A DNA stretch of 64,000 nucleotides from Nitrospira sp. Lineage in GTDB: Bacteria > Nitrospirota > Nitrospiria > Nitrospirales > Nitrospiraceae. Position 1 is the first letter of the stretch. Each line of letters opens with the position of its first letter. Below the pieces are notes generated by a model. The model was not told the DNA's origin and searched no databases. It saw only the letters and a list, made by a program, of their open reading frames with translations. The stretch covers positions 186,001 through 250,000 of the forward strand of contig JACOEK010000003.1 in the NCBI GenBank assembly GCA_024998595.1. The letters run 5' to 3'. The translations under genes were made by a program, and so were the position numbers. Shown here one piece after another: positions 63,886 through 64,000 of this stretch.

Positions 63886-63999
63886 CTAGCGGGCGGAGTC
63901 GTGAAACTGCGACTGATAGGCGCGTTGGCGTCGGGACGTAGAAGAGAGGGCCGAGAAAAGATGGCCTCGAAAGAGGAGCATGCCGACCATGAGCGGTGG
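63886..63999 (-). CDS. Possible 3' end of a gene entering from the right edge
   Basis: An open frame of 37 codons runs from the window edge to a TAG at 63886-63888, ending FHDSAR. It contains a hydrophobic stretch (MVGMLLFRGHLFSAL). It could be a real gene end or chance; nothing identifies it. Confidence 0.3.
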   Translation of the reverse strand, partial: PPLMVGMLLFRGHLFSALSSTSRRQRAYQSQFHDSAR

Positions 64000-64000
64000 A

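Noticed and set aside
1-64000. CRISPR arrays, insertion sequences, prophage, rRNA
   Set aside because: No direct-repeat arrays, transposase or integrase signatures, terminal inverted repeats or rRNA were seen anywhere in the window.

Overview
The window looks like chromosomal DNA of a GC-rich, polarly flagellated Gram-negative bacterium. An outer membrane is implied by the L-ring (FlgH), P-ring (FlgI) and lipoprotein genes, and polar flagella by FlhF/FlhG plus a FlrBC-type two-component pair. The overall protein style resembles Nitrospira (Nitrospirota). That assignment is recollection and inference, because no rRNA or other marker is present.

Layout. (1) Positions 1-15088, all on the minus strand: a nine-gene surface-glycan or flagellin-glycan operon. 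In transcription order it encodes a DegT-fold enzyme with the PLP lysine replaced by His, an SDR, a heptose-kinase-like GHMP kinase, a sugar nucleotidyltransferase, a PLP aminotransferase, a radical SAM protein, an acetolactate-synthase-like ThDP enzyme, a second radical SAM protein, and a giant glycosyltransferase/methyltransferase that runs off the left edge. (2) 15286-20309: a YcgR-like PilZ protein divergent from an HD-GYP protein and a hybrid histidine kinase. (3) 20427-51925, all minus: a nearly complete flagellar cluster (fliW, csrA, flgLKNM, flgJIHAGF, a degenerate GGDEF protein, fliA, flhG, flhF, flhA, flhB, fliRQPONML, flgE, flgD, fliK, motE-like, fliJ, fliI, a REC-fliH fusion, fliG, fliF, fliE, flgC, flgB). 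Flagellin, cap (fliD), fliS and stator genes are not in the window. (4) 52093-58552, minus: a TPR protein with a FlrB/FlrC-like kinase and sigma-54 activator, and another NtrC-type regulator. (5) 58860-58935: tRNA-Thr(UGU). (6) 59330-63735: two small PilZ proteins, then a GlrK-QseG-GlrR-like kinase/lipoprotein/sigma-54 activator operon.

Regulation can be read from the sequence. Sigma-54 (-24/-12) elements with the exact GG-N10-GC (or GT) spacing lie just upstream of flgB, fliK, fliL, flgF and the TPR gene, so the structural operons look like sigma-54 class genes driven by the FlrC-like activator. Five sigma-28-like elements, all with a 12-bp spacer between the octamers, precede flgM, csrA, the GGDEF-like gene, and both divergent c-di-GMP genes (PilZ and HD-GYP). 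This places the c-di-GMP module inside the late flagellar regulon.

Most unusual items: the response-regulator receiver domain fused to FliH; the combination of a ColD-like His-for-Lys dehydratase with a YerE-like ThDP enzyme and two cobalamin-type radical SAM proteins, which suggests a branched-chain deoxysugar; and the more than 1,575-residue multi-domain glycosyltransferase.
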